64,000 nucleotides of DNA from Euglena gracilis (taxonomy: Eukaryota > Euglenida > Euglenophyceae > Euglenales): assembly GCA_039621445.1 (NCBI GenBank), contig CP154954.1, positions 16,076,140-16,140,139 on the forward strand. The letters are read 5' to 3'. Positions 9,541-20,343 of the stretch are shown one piece after another; within the stretch, counting starts at the first letter, position 1; every line of letters starts with the position of its first letter. Made by a program: the position numbers and the translations under genes. The notes under the pieces were generated by a model that worked only from the letters and a program-made list of their open reading frames with translations, was not told the origin of the DNA and searched no databases.

Positions 9541-9705
9541 GAGGTTGGAAAAAAATGTTCGTGAGGTTTCTTTTCCAACCCATTCTGGGTGGAAGGTGTA
9601 AAGTTGGAGCAAGGGCATGATGCAGAATTTCCAAAGTTTTGGAGCTTGGTTGCAGAAAGACGTTTCCAGAAATGGGTCGAAGAATTGGCCGTCACCCCCC
9701 TCTCA
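9541..9705 (+). CDS. Exon candidate (LEQGHDAEF), copy A, unknown product
   Basis: The peptide LEQGHDAEFPKFWSLVAERR followed by FQKWVEELAVTPLS is identical in both duplicates and ends at TCTCA|GTAAGC here and TCTCA|GTAAGT in B. A possible acceptor (GGTTTGCAG) lies at about 9,540. The Trp-, Phe- and charge-rich pattern looks like a folded domain, but I do not recognise it. Copy A has a 1-bp difference in the A-run near 9,552 that alters the upstream frame. Confidence 0.4.
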
Positions 9706-9823
9706 GTAAGCTGTCATGACCGAGAACCTGTCAGCAGCCCACCAGCGAAACTGCCAGGTCCCCAGATACTGGCCAACATGTCGAGGTTAAAATTCAATGA
9801 AGTTCCTTTGAAAAACTCTGAGG

Positions 9824-10186
9824 TTGGAATCCCCCCAGGGAGCCTGTTCTCTTCCCTCCATATTCGCCAACCTGTCTTCATTGGGGGCACCTGTCCTCCT
9901 CTCTCCCCGCATCTTGTCTCCCAACGATTGTTTGAAATTTTTCACTTATTTCTTGAAGAAGCAGATTCCTGAGTTGAAAAAAACTCCGAACATTGCTTTC
10001 AAGCTTATCCCAAACTTGCGAAAAATTGTGTTGTCGGATTTTCTGTCTGCCGGCGGTCGAATTTTTTTTGACTTTTTTCCCTGTCACCCAGCCCCACCCC
10101 CCCTCTTCGTACTTGCTGGCCTGCCTCCTACATCGGTGCTTGCTGATTTGTCTGGGGACAGTTTCCGGAGTGGGGAGGCTGGGTAA
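9824..10186 (+). CDS. ORF with LPPTSVLADLSGDSF motif, copy A, unknown product
   Basis: A 120-codon frame, matched in B by 24,390-24,695 with mostly conservative replacements. It includes LSPNDCLKFFTYFLKKQIPE, then LKKTPNIAFKLIPNLRK, then LSDFLSAGGR and LPPTSVLADLSGDSF. The last string resembles LSPPSILTDLTGDNF in the ORF at 19,825-20,343, and the segment before it also aligns loosely (PELKKTPNIAF with PESKKIACISV). So each duplicate contains two old paralogous segments. Family unknown. Confidence 0.4.
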   Translation: MESPQGACSLPSIFANLSSLGAPVLLSPRILSPNDCLKFFTYFLKKQIPELKKTPNIAFKLIPNLRKIVLSDFLSAGGRIFFDFFPCHPAPPPLFVLAGLPPTSVLADLSGDSFRSGEAG

Positions 10187-10199
10187 AGATGGAACCAAG

Positions 10200-12100
10200 G
10201 GGCAGGAAAGGATGGTGGGATATCCTCTCCCAACGCTTTCCAGCTTGCTGAGGCTTCCTCAGGCTGTCTGCGAGGTGACCCACCCCAGAGTGTATTTTCC
10301 CAACGGGTTATTTTCATGTGAGGGAGGTGGCTGACCGATGTGATGCTTTTTTTTTAAAATCTCTGAGCGACTGACTCGTTCGTCACCCTCTCTCATGCTG
10401 AAGTGGTGGCTTCTGTCTGCAGGAATTTTTTTTATCCCATTGTTCTTTCCCCTGTGCTGAAGTGGTGGTTTCTGTTTTGGGGATTTTTTTTTATCCATTG
10501 TTTTCGTTCGAACTGAAACACGTCAGGACATTGACGTGAGGCAGAAAAATGACTGCTGAAAATCTGGACAACTAGATGTTCCTCCAGCCAAATTTATTAT
10601 CAGGCTCGATATTAAGGCGCAACATTCATACACTGGCGCCTTATTGGCCGCATTTCACCCGTATTTTGGCGTGTCAAGTTCAAGGGGGAGAAGCTGCAAC
10701 CGAGGGGGGGGGTGCCTCCCTGGACAGCACCCAGAACTCCGCTCCCCACCCCTTGGTTTGTGAGAATCAGGCTCCTGGGCACCACATTAGGCACACTGAC
10801 GGGTTTGCTACAGCACCACTCAGAAAATGTGCACATTTTGGCACTGAACTTCCAACTTCCTCCAGGTCAGGGGTTTTTTTTAGTCGTGGACCCCTGGGGG
10901 GGGGGTAGGGTGGGTGGGTCCGGCTGAGCCCCCCCCCCCCCCGGCCCCTAGGGGGGAGTGGGATATACTTTTCGGTGCCGAAGGCGCCGAGAGTTTTTGA
11001 AAAGGTGCTATTTTTGGAATTTCCCGCGATTTTTGAGTGGCTCCGGAACCCCCCCCCCCCCCGGGTGGCCCAGGGGGGGGGGGGGCGGGGGGGACCCCCC
11101 CTCCCCCCGGTCTTAAAAAAACCTCTGCTCCAGGTTCAGGTCGGATTGCCTGGCACTCAACACCACCCCCTCCCCCCCAAACCCGGGTCAAGCACCTCCC
11201 TGCCCTACGGTGTGGAGCCTGCCCTGCGCAGCCAAACCCAGGCTTCAGTGGCCTGGTTAGGATTAACTGGCGCGGGGTTCCTGCCTAGCGGACACTTCGC
11301 AGCCCTCTCGCCTGCAGTCACCACACACACAGTCGCACCGTTTGGCCCCTTGGCCAATTTTGACTCGGTCAACTCACACCACAGGCAGAGAGAGAAGATG
11401 CCAGGGTTGCTTCGCTGGATTGCAAAATGCTGTTTCCTGGTCCGAAATTCCCCCCCTTGTGTGAATGGCACCCGCGGTGGTTTCAATACTTTTGCTGCAC
11501 CAACTGTCCCCTTGTGGACTGGAGAGTCACAGGGGTGAGGCTGGACGGGGAAAGGAATGACGTTTTGTTGTCTGCTTTAATTCTTCAGATATGAAATATT
11601 TGATTCTGGACGATGTATTGTAATGAATGGACGATGCATTCTCTGATGAAACTCTGAACAATGTATTTTGAAAAGTGGTGTCACCATTATTTCGGCGAAA
11701 ATCAAAATTCTTTTCCAGATGTTCACCCAAAGAAACATCAGCCACCCGTTCTGAAGTCTTTCCCCAACTCTTCAGCAATTTTGAAAAAGGTTTTGCTAAT
11801 ACTTGTGATGTTCAATTTCTACGTTCGTGCGCTGTTCTTTTTTTTGCCTCCATACAGGCGGACCAGCATGCAACCTACAGTTGGCATGCCGGGGTGGGCA
11901 GGACCACCACTGAACACTGCTCAAGCAGAAGCATTGCTCGCTTCAATCAGAAACGATTCCTCCGAATGTCCTCAGGATTAAGTCACCAGTTTTTTTGGAG
12001 GAGGCTAATTCTTTTTCGCACCGACCTACCCCCATGCTTTTTTAAGTTTTCTGGTGATGTGATTTATTTGTAATTGGAAAAGTAATTTTTCCTTCTTGGT
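10200..12100. other. Copy A: G/C-tract DNA without a convincing gene
   Basis: Contains a GTGTCAA-type solo end (10,655-10,690), G- and C-runs at 10,890-11,110 that are absent or different in copy B (25,380-25,480), and a short piece after a CATACAG acceptor near 11,860 reading MQPTVGMPGWAGPP, conserved in B at 26,150. Possible donors follow but no complete frame is seen. Confidence 0.4.
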
Positions 12101-12175
12101 GATGATGTGAAACGAAGAGAATCGTTTTTCAACGGCGTAATAGCACAGGGATCCTTCCACTTCCTGAAAAGGAAA

Positions 12176-12360
12176 TTAATTGAAATTCATGGAGGATCAC
12201 GGAAAAAGGCGGGAGACCATTTTTACAGCAATCGCAAAAATTCACGGATATTCACGGATGAGGCAGAGGGATATGATTTGATATGGAATATGATTTTTGA
12301 CTTTTTAAAAAAAAATAAAAAAAGGAAATTCACGGAAAATCACTGAAAATCACGGATACA
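12176..12360. repeat. ATTCACGGA repeat cluster, copy A
   Basis: Short words ATTCACGGA, ATCACGGA and AATCACTGA recur at about 10-20 bp spacing; copy B has the same at 26,455-26,620. They resemble the CACGAATAAT clusters at 28,455 and 29,929. Confidence 0.55.
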
Positions 12361-13061
12361 TTTTGGCCTCGGCCAGCACGGAAACAGGAGAAACCCTGAA
12401 AGGCAATGCACAGGCACCGGGGTGGCAAATTGCAAATTTTGCATATGAATATGAGACAAGCCAACCCTGTGCTGCCACTGTGCCAACCCATGTGGTTCTG
12501 TCTCTCTTGCCCCCCCCCAGTATTGGCTTTTTTTTTGACCCATTAGCGCCCCGCCCTGTGCCACGCGTGGCCTGTCCACCGTGCCAGGACAGCCCGTCTT
12601 GCTGAGAACCCCAGCCACTCCTCGAATCCGCAGGGGAAATTTCCCTTTCCGGGGATTCTGGGCAGCAATGTTGGCTCCCTTCTGCGATTACTTGCCATTG
12701 GCCTCTCCCCAGCCGATGGACAGTGTGGGCCACACTTGTTATTTCACACCAATGTGAATCAGGGCACCACTATGTCGACACGGTAGTCAGGCCACCGCAG
12801 CAAAGTCAGGCATTTAGTATCGGTAGTAGTAGGGCCTTGACATACCTTGGGTTTGTGTCCGTCGCAAATTGAAGGGGGGGTATGCCTCTTCAGAATTGTG
12901 CAAAATCAGCAGGTCAGTTTTTTTTGGGAGGAAAGGAGAAGGTGGATCGGTCGTCCACGCCACCAGGCAGGTGCTGATAGTGTCCGTGGAAAAATTAATG
13001 TGAGGTTGTTTCTGGGGACCTCCGCAACTCCTCGGGGACATTGACCCCCCAATGAATTGTC

Positions 13062-15420
13062 AGAATCCTTTGGACTTTGGGTCATTTTCCGGTCAAAAAA
13101 GTCAAAAAAAATCGAATTTTTTTTACCCAAAACCACGTGTTTTTGCCTCCCAGACCCAGGAAAGGGTGTTTTTGACCCGAAAATGAGTGTTTTTCAACCC
13201 CGTCCCCGGCCTGGGTTGGGCCGCCGAGCCGCCGGCCGGGCCGGGCCGGGCCGGGCCGGGCCGGGCCAGGGTGGTCTCCCAAAGAGCTCAGCTCTACGTC
13301 ACACCCTGGCCGCTGAGCTCTTATCTCTTTAGAGTAAGAGCGAAGCTTACCACCGGGGCCGGAGGGGGGGGGCCCGACCCCCCCCCCCCCCCCCCCCGCC
13401 CCGCGCCCCCCCCCTCCCTGGGTAGGCAAGACCCCCGAGGATTATCGATGTGATTGGATTTCCTGGCCCCCAAAGTGAATAGCCAATAGGTTAGGGGACG
13501 ATCCCTAGTTTCTCCAGAGCCCTTGGGTTACCCCAACTCCACGCCAGTCCGGAGATATGCCCGAGCAAAAAAGTTGTCTACCGTCTTTTTTTTTTGTGGT
13601 TATTGCAGGGTCATTTTTGGGTCAAAAACAGTTTTTCCGGGTCTGGGAGGCAAAAACACGTGGTTTTGGGCAAAAAAGGTTTTTTCGATTTTTCCCAACT
13701 TTTTTTTGGCCCAGTTTTGACCCAAAGTCAACTTTTTGACCCAAAAATGGCTAAATGCACCACCGGCCAGCGGGGTGGGCCCCAGCCCGGGGGGGGGTGG
13801 GGGGGGGGGGGGGCATGGGGGGGGGCAGTCCGGGTCGGAATTTTTTTTTGCTCAAACACACTTTTTTTGATGTTGTGAAGTGAAAAAAAGTGTTTTTGAG
13901 CAAAAAAATTTTTTTAAAATTTTGGGTCCCGACCTGCCTCCTGACCTCCCAAGCCCATCCGCCCTCGGACCCCCCGCAGGGGTCCCCGAATACCCAAAAA
14001 TGGCCCAAAATCGCACAACCAGACCCCGGGAACCTCAAAAAACGGTTAAACCCCCCCCCCTAAACCTCAGGATTGACCCCCTGGTTTGGGTCCCAACTCC
14101 TCGTCCAGTCCGAGATATAGCCAATTTACGGTTTCGGGCCCCGAACGGGCCCGAAATGGCCAAAACTGGCAAAACTGGCCCAAAACCACAAAACGGGCGT
14201 AACTCGGGCTAGGCGAGGAGTTGGCCCAAACCGTGCATACCGATCGAACGGGCGTCCCAAAGTTGTGGAATGAGTTCCTCTTTATTTTATCTCAACTCCG
14301 CGTCTTCGAGATATTTTGAATTTTTCGATTTTTTTGACCCCAAAATGACCCTGAAATTTTCCTTTTTTGACATGAAAATGATCCAACGTCCATTGGTTTC
14401 GGGCCCAAAACGGAGGCCGGGGGTCCAAAAACGCTCATTTTCGGCTCGAAAACACTTTTTTCGGGTCCAGGAGGTCAAAAAACATGGTTTTGGGCTTTCG
14501 AATTTTTTCGACTTTTTGACCCAAAAATGGCTACGTCCACCGGCCGGGGGGGGGGGGGCCCGCCGGGGGGGGGGGTCCGCGTCAGTTTAATTTTTTTGGC
14601 TCCAAAACACTTTTTTTGATGTTCTAAAGTGAAAAAAAGTGTTTTTGAGCGAAAAAAAAAATTTCAAATTTTTGGGTCCCGACCTGCCTCCCGACCCCCC
14701 CCCGCCCAGCCGCCCTCCAACCCCCCCCCCCGCGCAGGAGTCCCCGGTTACCCAAACATGGCCCAAAAAAGCACAACCAGACCCCGGGAACCTCAAAAAA
14801 CGGTCAACCCCCCCCCCCCAAACCTCATGATTGACCCCCTGGTTTGGGTCCCAACTCCTCGTCTAGCCCGAGATACGGCCAATTTACGGTTTCGGGCCTG
14901 GAACAGGCCCGAAATGGCCAAAACTGGCAAAACTGGCCCAAAACCACAAACGACCGTATCTCGGGCTAGGCGAGGAGTTGGCCCAAACCGCGCATACCGA
15001 TCGATCGGGCGTTGTGGAAGGCGGTCCTCTTTACTTTTTTTCAACTCCGCAGCGTTTTCGAGACATTTTGAATTTTTCGATTTTTTGACCCCAAAATGAC
15101 CTGCAATCCCCACTTAGCCGTTTTCGGCCAAAAAAAGTCGAAAAAAATTGAAAAATTTTTTTCGCCCAAAACCATGTTTTTTTGGCCTCCCGGACCCGGA
15201 AAAACTGTTTTTGAGCCAAAAAATGAGCTTTTTTTGACCCGCCAGCCCCGGTTTGGGCCCAAATCTTAAGGACTTTGGGTCAAAACCGGGTCAAAAAGGT
15301 CGAAAAAAATCAAAAAAAATTTTGCCCGAAATGATGTTTTTTGGCCTCCCGGACCCAGAAAAAGTGTTTTGAGCCGAAAATGAGCGCCACTCGACCCGCC
15401 AGCACCCCGTTTTTGGCCCG
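13062..15420. repeat. Higher-order repeat unit 1
   Basis: About 2,360 bp. Contains plus-sense satellite, GCCGGGCC-rich DNA, the double-hairpin motif, a G/C tract, minus-sense satellite, and two palindromic blocks around CCAACTCCTCGTC and GACGAGGAGTTGG-type arms (14,080-14,250 and 14,830-15,000). Confidence 0.85.
13291..13341 (+). other. Competing-hairpin motif, copy 1
   Basis: AAGAGCTCAG can pair with CTGAGCTCTT 20 bp downstream. The downstream arm overlaps GCTCTTA, which can instead pair with TAAGAGC (13,317-13,341), with CTCT/AGAG inside. The two stems exclude each other. The motif is conserved in all satellite units. Confidence 0.6.
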
Positions 15421-17835
15421 AATCCTTTGGACTTTGGGTCATTTTCCGGTCAAAAAAGTCAAAAAAAATCGAAATTTTTTTTACCCAAAACCACGTGTTT
15501 TTGCCTCCCAGACCCAGGAAAGGGTGTTTTTGACCCGAAAATGAGTGTTTTTCAACCCCGTATCCCTGGGTTGGGCCGCCGAGCCGCCGGCCGGGCCGGG
15601 CCGGGCCGGGCCGGGCCAGGGTGGTCTCCCAAAGAGCTCAGCTCTACGTCACACCCTGGCCGCTGAGCTCTTATCTCTTTAGAGTAAGAGCGAAGCTTAC
15701 CACCGGGGCCGGAGGGGGGGGGGGGGTCCGCCCCCCCCCTCCCTGGGTAGGCAAGGACCCCCGAGGATTATCGATGTGATTGGATTTCCTGGCCCCCAAA
15801 GTGAATAGCCAATAGGTTAGGGGACGATCCCTAGTTTCTCCAGAGCCCTTGGGTTACCCCAACTCCACGCCAGTCCGGAGATATGCCCGAGCAAAAAAGT
15901 TGTCTACCGTCTTTTTTTTCTGGGGAAATTGCAGGGTCATTTTTGGGTCAAAAACAGTTTTTCCGGGTCTGGGAGGCAAAAACACGTGGTTTTGGGCAAA
16001 AAAGGTTTTTTCGATTTTTCCCAACTTTTTTTGGCCCAGTTTTGACCCAAAGTCAATGGGTTGGCGGCCCAAAACGGGGCGCTGGAGGGTCGAAAAACAC
16101 TCATTTTTGGCTCGAAAACACTTTTTTCGGATCCGAGAGGTCAGAAAACATGGTTTTGGGCAATTTTTTTTCGAATTTTTCCGACTTTTTGACCCAAAAA
16201 TGGCTTAATGCACCACCGGCCAGCGGGGCGGGCCCCAGCCAGGGGGGGGGGGGCATGTGGGGGGCAGTCCGAGTCGGAATTTTTTTTTGCTCAAACACAC
16301 TTTTTTTGATGTTGTGAAGTGAAGTTTTAGGTCCCGACCTGCCTCCCGACCTCCCAAGCCCATCCGCCCTCGGACCCCCCGCAGGGGTCCCCGAATACCC
16401 AAAAATGGCCCAAAATCGCACAACCAGACCCCGGGAACCTCAAAAAACGGTTAAACCCCCCCCCCTAAACCTGAGGATTGACCCCCTGGTTTGGGTCCCA
16501 ACTCCTCGTCCAGTCCGAGATATAGCCAATTTACGGTTTCGGGCCCCGAACGGGCCCGAAATGGCCAAAACTGGCAAAACTGGCCCAAAACCACAAAACG
16601 GGCGTAACTCGGGCTAGGCGAGGAGTTGGCCCAAACCGTGCATACCGATCGAACGGGCGTCCCAAAGTTGTGGAATGAGTTCCTCTTTATTTTATCTCAA
16701 CTCCGCGTCTTCGAGATATTTTGAATTTTTCGATTTTTTTGACCCCAAAATGACCCTGAAATTTTCCTTTTTTGACATGAAAATGATCCAACGTCCATTG
16801 GTTTCGGGCCCAAAACGGAGGCCGGGGGTCCAAAAACGCTCATTTTCGGCTCGAAAACACTTTTTTCGGGTCCAGGAGGTCAAAAAACATGGTTTTGGGC
16901 AAATTTTTTTTTCGAATTTTTTCGAATTTTTTCGACTTTTTGACCCAAAAATGGCTACGTCCACCGGCCGGGGGGGGGGGGGGCGCAGCCGGGGGGGGGG
17001 CCCGGGCGGGTTTAAATTTTTTGGCTCGAAAACACTTTTTTTGATGTTTTAAAGTGAAAAAAAGTGTTTTTGAGGGAAAAATTTTTTTCAAAATTTTGGG
17101 TTCCAACCTGCCTGCCAACCCGCCCTCGCCCAGCCGCCCTCCAACCTCCCGCAGGGGTCCCCGGGTACCCAAAACTGGCCCAAAATCGCACAACCAGACC
17201 CCGGGAACCTCAAAAAACGGTCAACCCCCCCCCAAACCTCATGATTGACCCCTGGTTTGGGTCCCAACTCCTCGTCTAGCCCGAGATACGGCCAATTTAC
17301 GGTTTCGGGCCTGGAACAGGCCCGAAATGGCCAAAACTGGCAAAACTGGCCCAAAACCACAAAACGACCGTATCTCGGGCTAGGCGAGGAGTTGGCCCAA
17401 ACCGCGCATACCGATCGATCGGGCGTTGTGGAAGGCGGTCCTCTTTACTTTTTTTCAACTCCGCAGCGTTTTCGAGACATTTTGAATTTTTCGATTTTTT
17501 GACCCTAAAATGACCTGCAATCCCCACTTAGCCGTTTTCGGCCAAAAAAAGTCGAAAAAAATTGAAAAAAATTTTTCGCCCAAAACCATGTTTTTTTGGC
17601 CTCCCGGACCCGGAAAAACTGTTTTTGAGCCAAAAAATGAGCTTTTTTTGACCCGCCAGCCCCGGTTTGGGCCCAAATCTTAAGGACTTTGGGTCAAAAC
17701 CGGGTCAAAAAGGTCGAAAAAAATCAAAAATTAATTTGCCCTAAATGATGTTTTTTGGCCTCCCGGACCCAGAAAAAGTGTTTTTGAGCCGAAAATGAGC
17801 GCCACTCGACCCGCCAGCACCCCGTTTTTGGCCCG
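15421..17835. repeat. Higher-order repeat unit 2
   Basis: About 2,415 bp, same order as unit 1 with small indels: the segment 15,849-16,040 matches 13,523-13,720, and 16,675-16,880 matches 14,270-14,475 almost base for base. It carries an extra minus-sense satellite near 16,122. Confidence 0.85.
15641..15691 (+). other. Competing-hairpin motif, copy 2
   Basis: Same motif as at 13,291 with no visible change; the second stem spans 15,667-15,691. Confidence 0.6.
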
Positions 17836-18041
17836 AATCCTTTGGACTTTGGGTCATTTTCCGGTCAAAAAAGTCAAAAAAAATCGAAATTTTTTTTTAC
17901 CCAAAACCACGTGTTTTTGCCTCCCAGACCCAGGAAAGGGTGTTTTTGACCCGAAAATGAGTGTTTTTCAACCCCGTATCCCTGGGTTGGGCCGCCGAGC
18001 CGCCGGCCGTGCCGGGCCAGGGTGGTCTCCCAAAGAGCTCA

Positions 18042-18092
18042 GCTCTACGTCACACCCTGGCCGCTGAGCTCTTATCTCTTTAGAGTAAGAGC
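18042..18092 (+). other. Competing-hairpin motif, copy 3
   Basis: Same motif; second stem at 18,068-18,092. The base after the motif changes (GCTTGCC for GCTTACC). Confidence 0.6.
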
Positions 18093-18128
18093 GAAGCTTG
18101 CCACCGGGGCCGGAGGGGGGGGGGTCCG

Positions 18129-18161
<33 letters not shown>

Positions 18162-18937
18162 CCCCCCCCCTCCCTGGGTAGGCAACGACCCCCGAGGATT
18201 ATCGATGTGATTGGATTTCCTGGCCCCCAAATTGAATAGCCAATAGGTTAGGGGACGATCCCTAGTTTCACCAGAGCCCTTGGGTTACCCCAACTCCACG
18301 CCAGTCCGGAGATATGCCCGAGCAAAAAAGTTGTCTACCGTCTTTTTTTTCCGGGGAAATTGCAGGGTCATTTTTGTGTCACAAATCGAAAAATTCAAAA
18401 TACTTCAAAAACGCTGCGGAGTTGAGAAAAAGTAAAGAGGACGTCATTCCTTAAATTTGGGACGCCCTATCCACCGGTATTTGCGGTTTGGGCCAACTCC
18501 TCGCCTAGCCCGAGATACGGCTGTTTTATGGTTTTGCCAGTTTTGGCCATTTCGGGCCTCTTTGGGGCCCGAAACCATAAATTGGCCATCTTGGACTAGA
18601 CAAGGAATTGGGACCCAAACCAGGGGGTCAATCATGAGGTTTAGGGGGGGGGGGGGTTGACCGGTGGACTTGGCCATTTTGGGTCAAAAAGTTGGAAAAA
18701 TTCGAAAAAATCTTTTTTGTTCAAAACCATGTTTTTTGACCTCCCGGACCCAGAAAAACTGTTTTTGGGCCGAAAACGAGCTCAAAAACAACCCCCGTCC
18801 CCAGCCCGGGCTGGGCCGCCGAGGCGTTGGCCAGGTTGGGCGGGGCATCGACGGGCCACAGGGCCGCAGCCGGGCCAGGCCGGGCCGGGCCGGGCCGGGC
18901 CGGGCTGGGACGCCGGGGTAGTCTCCCAAAGTGCTCA

Positions 18938-18988
18938 GCTCTACGTCACACCCTGGTCGCTGAGCTCTTATCTCTTTAGAGTAAGAGC
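18938..18988 (+). other. Competing-hairpin motif, copy 4
   Basis: Second stem intact at 18,964-18,988. The upstream arm reads AAGTGCTCAG, so the first stem is weaker by one mismatch. Confidence 0.55.
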
Positions 18989-19107
18989 GAAGCTTAGCAC
19001 CAGGGAAAAGGGGGTCCACCCCCCCCCCGCCCCCACAAAAAGGGGGGGTCCAAACCCCCCCCCCCCCCCAAACCCCAACACCCCCCCCCCTCCCCCGCGG
19101 GGGCCCC

Positions 19108-19162
<55 letters not shown>

Positions 19163-19824
19163 ATGGGGTATATTAGACCGTGATAATTTTGGCCCGAAAC
19201 CATGTTTTTTGACCTCCCGGACCCAGAAAAACTGTTTTTGGGCCGAAAATGAGCGTTTTTCGACCCGCCAGCACCCCGTTTTGGGCCGCCAACCCATTGA
19301 TTTTTGGTCATTTTCGGGTCAAAAAAGTCGAAAAAAATCGAAAATTTTTTTGCTCGAAGCGATGTTTTTTTGGCCTCCCGCACCCAGAAAAACTGTTTTT
19401 GGGCCGAAAATGAGCGTTTTTTCGACCCGCCAGCGCCCCGTCATGGGCCGTCAACCCACTGTTGGTCATTTTCGGGTCAAAAAACACGAAAAAAATCGAA
19501 ATTTTTTTTCGCTCAAAGCGCTGTTTTTTTTTCTTCCTAGACCCGGAAAAGTTTTATTTTGAGACAAACATTAGTGGGTTTCCACCCCCCGGCGCACTGT
19601 TTCGGGCAATTTGCAAGCCTGTGCATTTCAGTCAACAGAGCTCCATGGAGTGGGCCGGTTTATATGGGGGTGTCAATGAAGGGGTGGGTGAGCGCTTATT
19701 AAGAGCTCAGCACTATTCAAAACCTGGTTTATCCGCAGACCTGTAACCTATATGTTTTTCAGATTTTTCACATTCTTGTCGAAAAATCACACTTCCCGAG
19801 TCGAAAAAAATTGCTTGAATTTCT

Positions 19825-20343
19825 GTGGCTGCTGATCGCAAATGTGTGGAAAAACCACATTTTCGGATTTTTGTGTTGGCTACCCGGACTCCCCGGGAGA
19901 ATGTGGCTTCTAGCACTGCACCGCTGACCTATCTTTATAGGGACCTGTCACCTCCCTCCATACTCACTGATTTGACAGGTGACAATTTCCCGAAAATTGA
20001 TATTTGCCGGGCACACTGTAGATTTATTGAATATGTTAAGAATTTTCATCTGTACACAAGGATTTTATACAAGGATATACAAGAAACAAATTGGGAGTTA
20101 CTGAAGGAGCCCAATTGCCTGAGAGCATTGGACATTCACAGGTTGCCCCACTCTCCTCGTTTGTTTCAGGGTCTGCTCTTGCTTTTGGATTGTCCCATCC
20201 CTGATTGCCAGCAGAAGTCGGCAACCGCTGCTACAGGATGGTTGCTGCCATGGAGTGTTATCCTTCCGCTGAGCCATGTCGCACCCACAATCTTTATATT
20301 GGGTGAATCTAGGGCAGCTCTCAACACGTGCAATACATTTTAG
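19825..20343 (+). CDS. 172-residue ORF, unknown product (LSPPSILTDLTGDNF)
   Basis: The longest frame in the duplicated segment that is not low-complexity. It begins MAADRKCVEKPHFRIFVLAT, passes LSPPSILTDLTGDNF (about residues 42-56) and ENYVKNF-like aromatic-rich sequence, and ends LGESRAALNTCNTF. No domain recognised. The start may be internal to an exon, since open sequence continues upstream in the same frame (FPESKKIA). Copy A has lost this frame except for its end. A second, diverged segment with the same motif lies about 4.5 kb downstream (24,390-24,695). Confidence 0.4.
   Translation: MAADRKCVEKPHFRIFVLATRTPRENVASSTAPLTYLYRDLSPPSILTDLTGDNFPKIDICRAHCRFIEYVKNFHLYTRILYKDIQETNWELLKEPNCLRALDIHRLPHSPRLFQGLLLLLDCPIPDCQQKSATAATGWLLPWSVILPLSHVAPTIFILGESRAALNTCNTF

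Larger units (their letters stand above)
3472..13058. repeat. Segmental duplication, copy A
   Basis: From GCAGACCTGTA onward the sequence is colinear with 19,733-27,529 (copy B) at high identity. For example, the 71-codon frame at 3,842-4,057 is translated identically in B. Copy A is longer mainly because of the Tc1/mariner element at 6,549-7,951, an extra ~300 bp at 4,260-4,590 and a 174-bp tandem duplication near 6,040. The duplicated segment holds several exon-like pieces listed separately. Confidence 0.92.
13062..19600. repeat. Satellite block: ~160-bp units in ~2.4-kb higher-order repeats
   Basis: Landmark CCTCCCGGACCCAGAAAA (or variants) recurs on the plus strand near 13,146, 15,184, 15,344, 15,507, 17,598, 17,759, 17,921, 18,736, 19,213, 19,373 and 19,533, with ~160-bp spacing inside runs. 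It also occurs on the minus strand near 13,633, 14,460, 15,959, 16,122 and 16,865. Larger units start with AATCCTTTGGACTTTGGGTC at about 13,062, 15,421 and 17,836. Long frames here (for example 18,657-19,562) are read-through of repeats rich in TTTTTGACC/GGTCAAAAA and are not genes. Confidence 0.9.
17836..19600. repeat. Higher-order repeat unit 3, rearranged
   Basis: Starts like units 1 and 2, then diverges after 18,370. A flipped palindromic block follows (18,480-18,650), a second double-hairpin motif (18,926-18,988), very long C-runs (19,020-19,160), and a clean run of three ~160-bp satellites to 19,560. Confidence 0.75.

Noticed and set aside
13291-13341. tRNA gene or pol III SINE head
   Set aside because: No A-box/B-box pair, no cloverleaf and no T-run terminator at the right distance; only hairpins are visible.
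18657-19562. 301-codon open frame on the plus strand
   Set aside because: It runs through satellite units and C-runs; the translation is repeat-derived and the frame is not kept in sister units.
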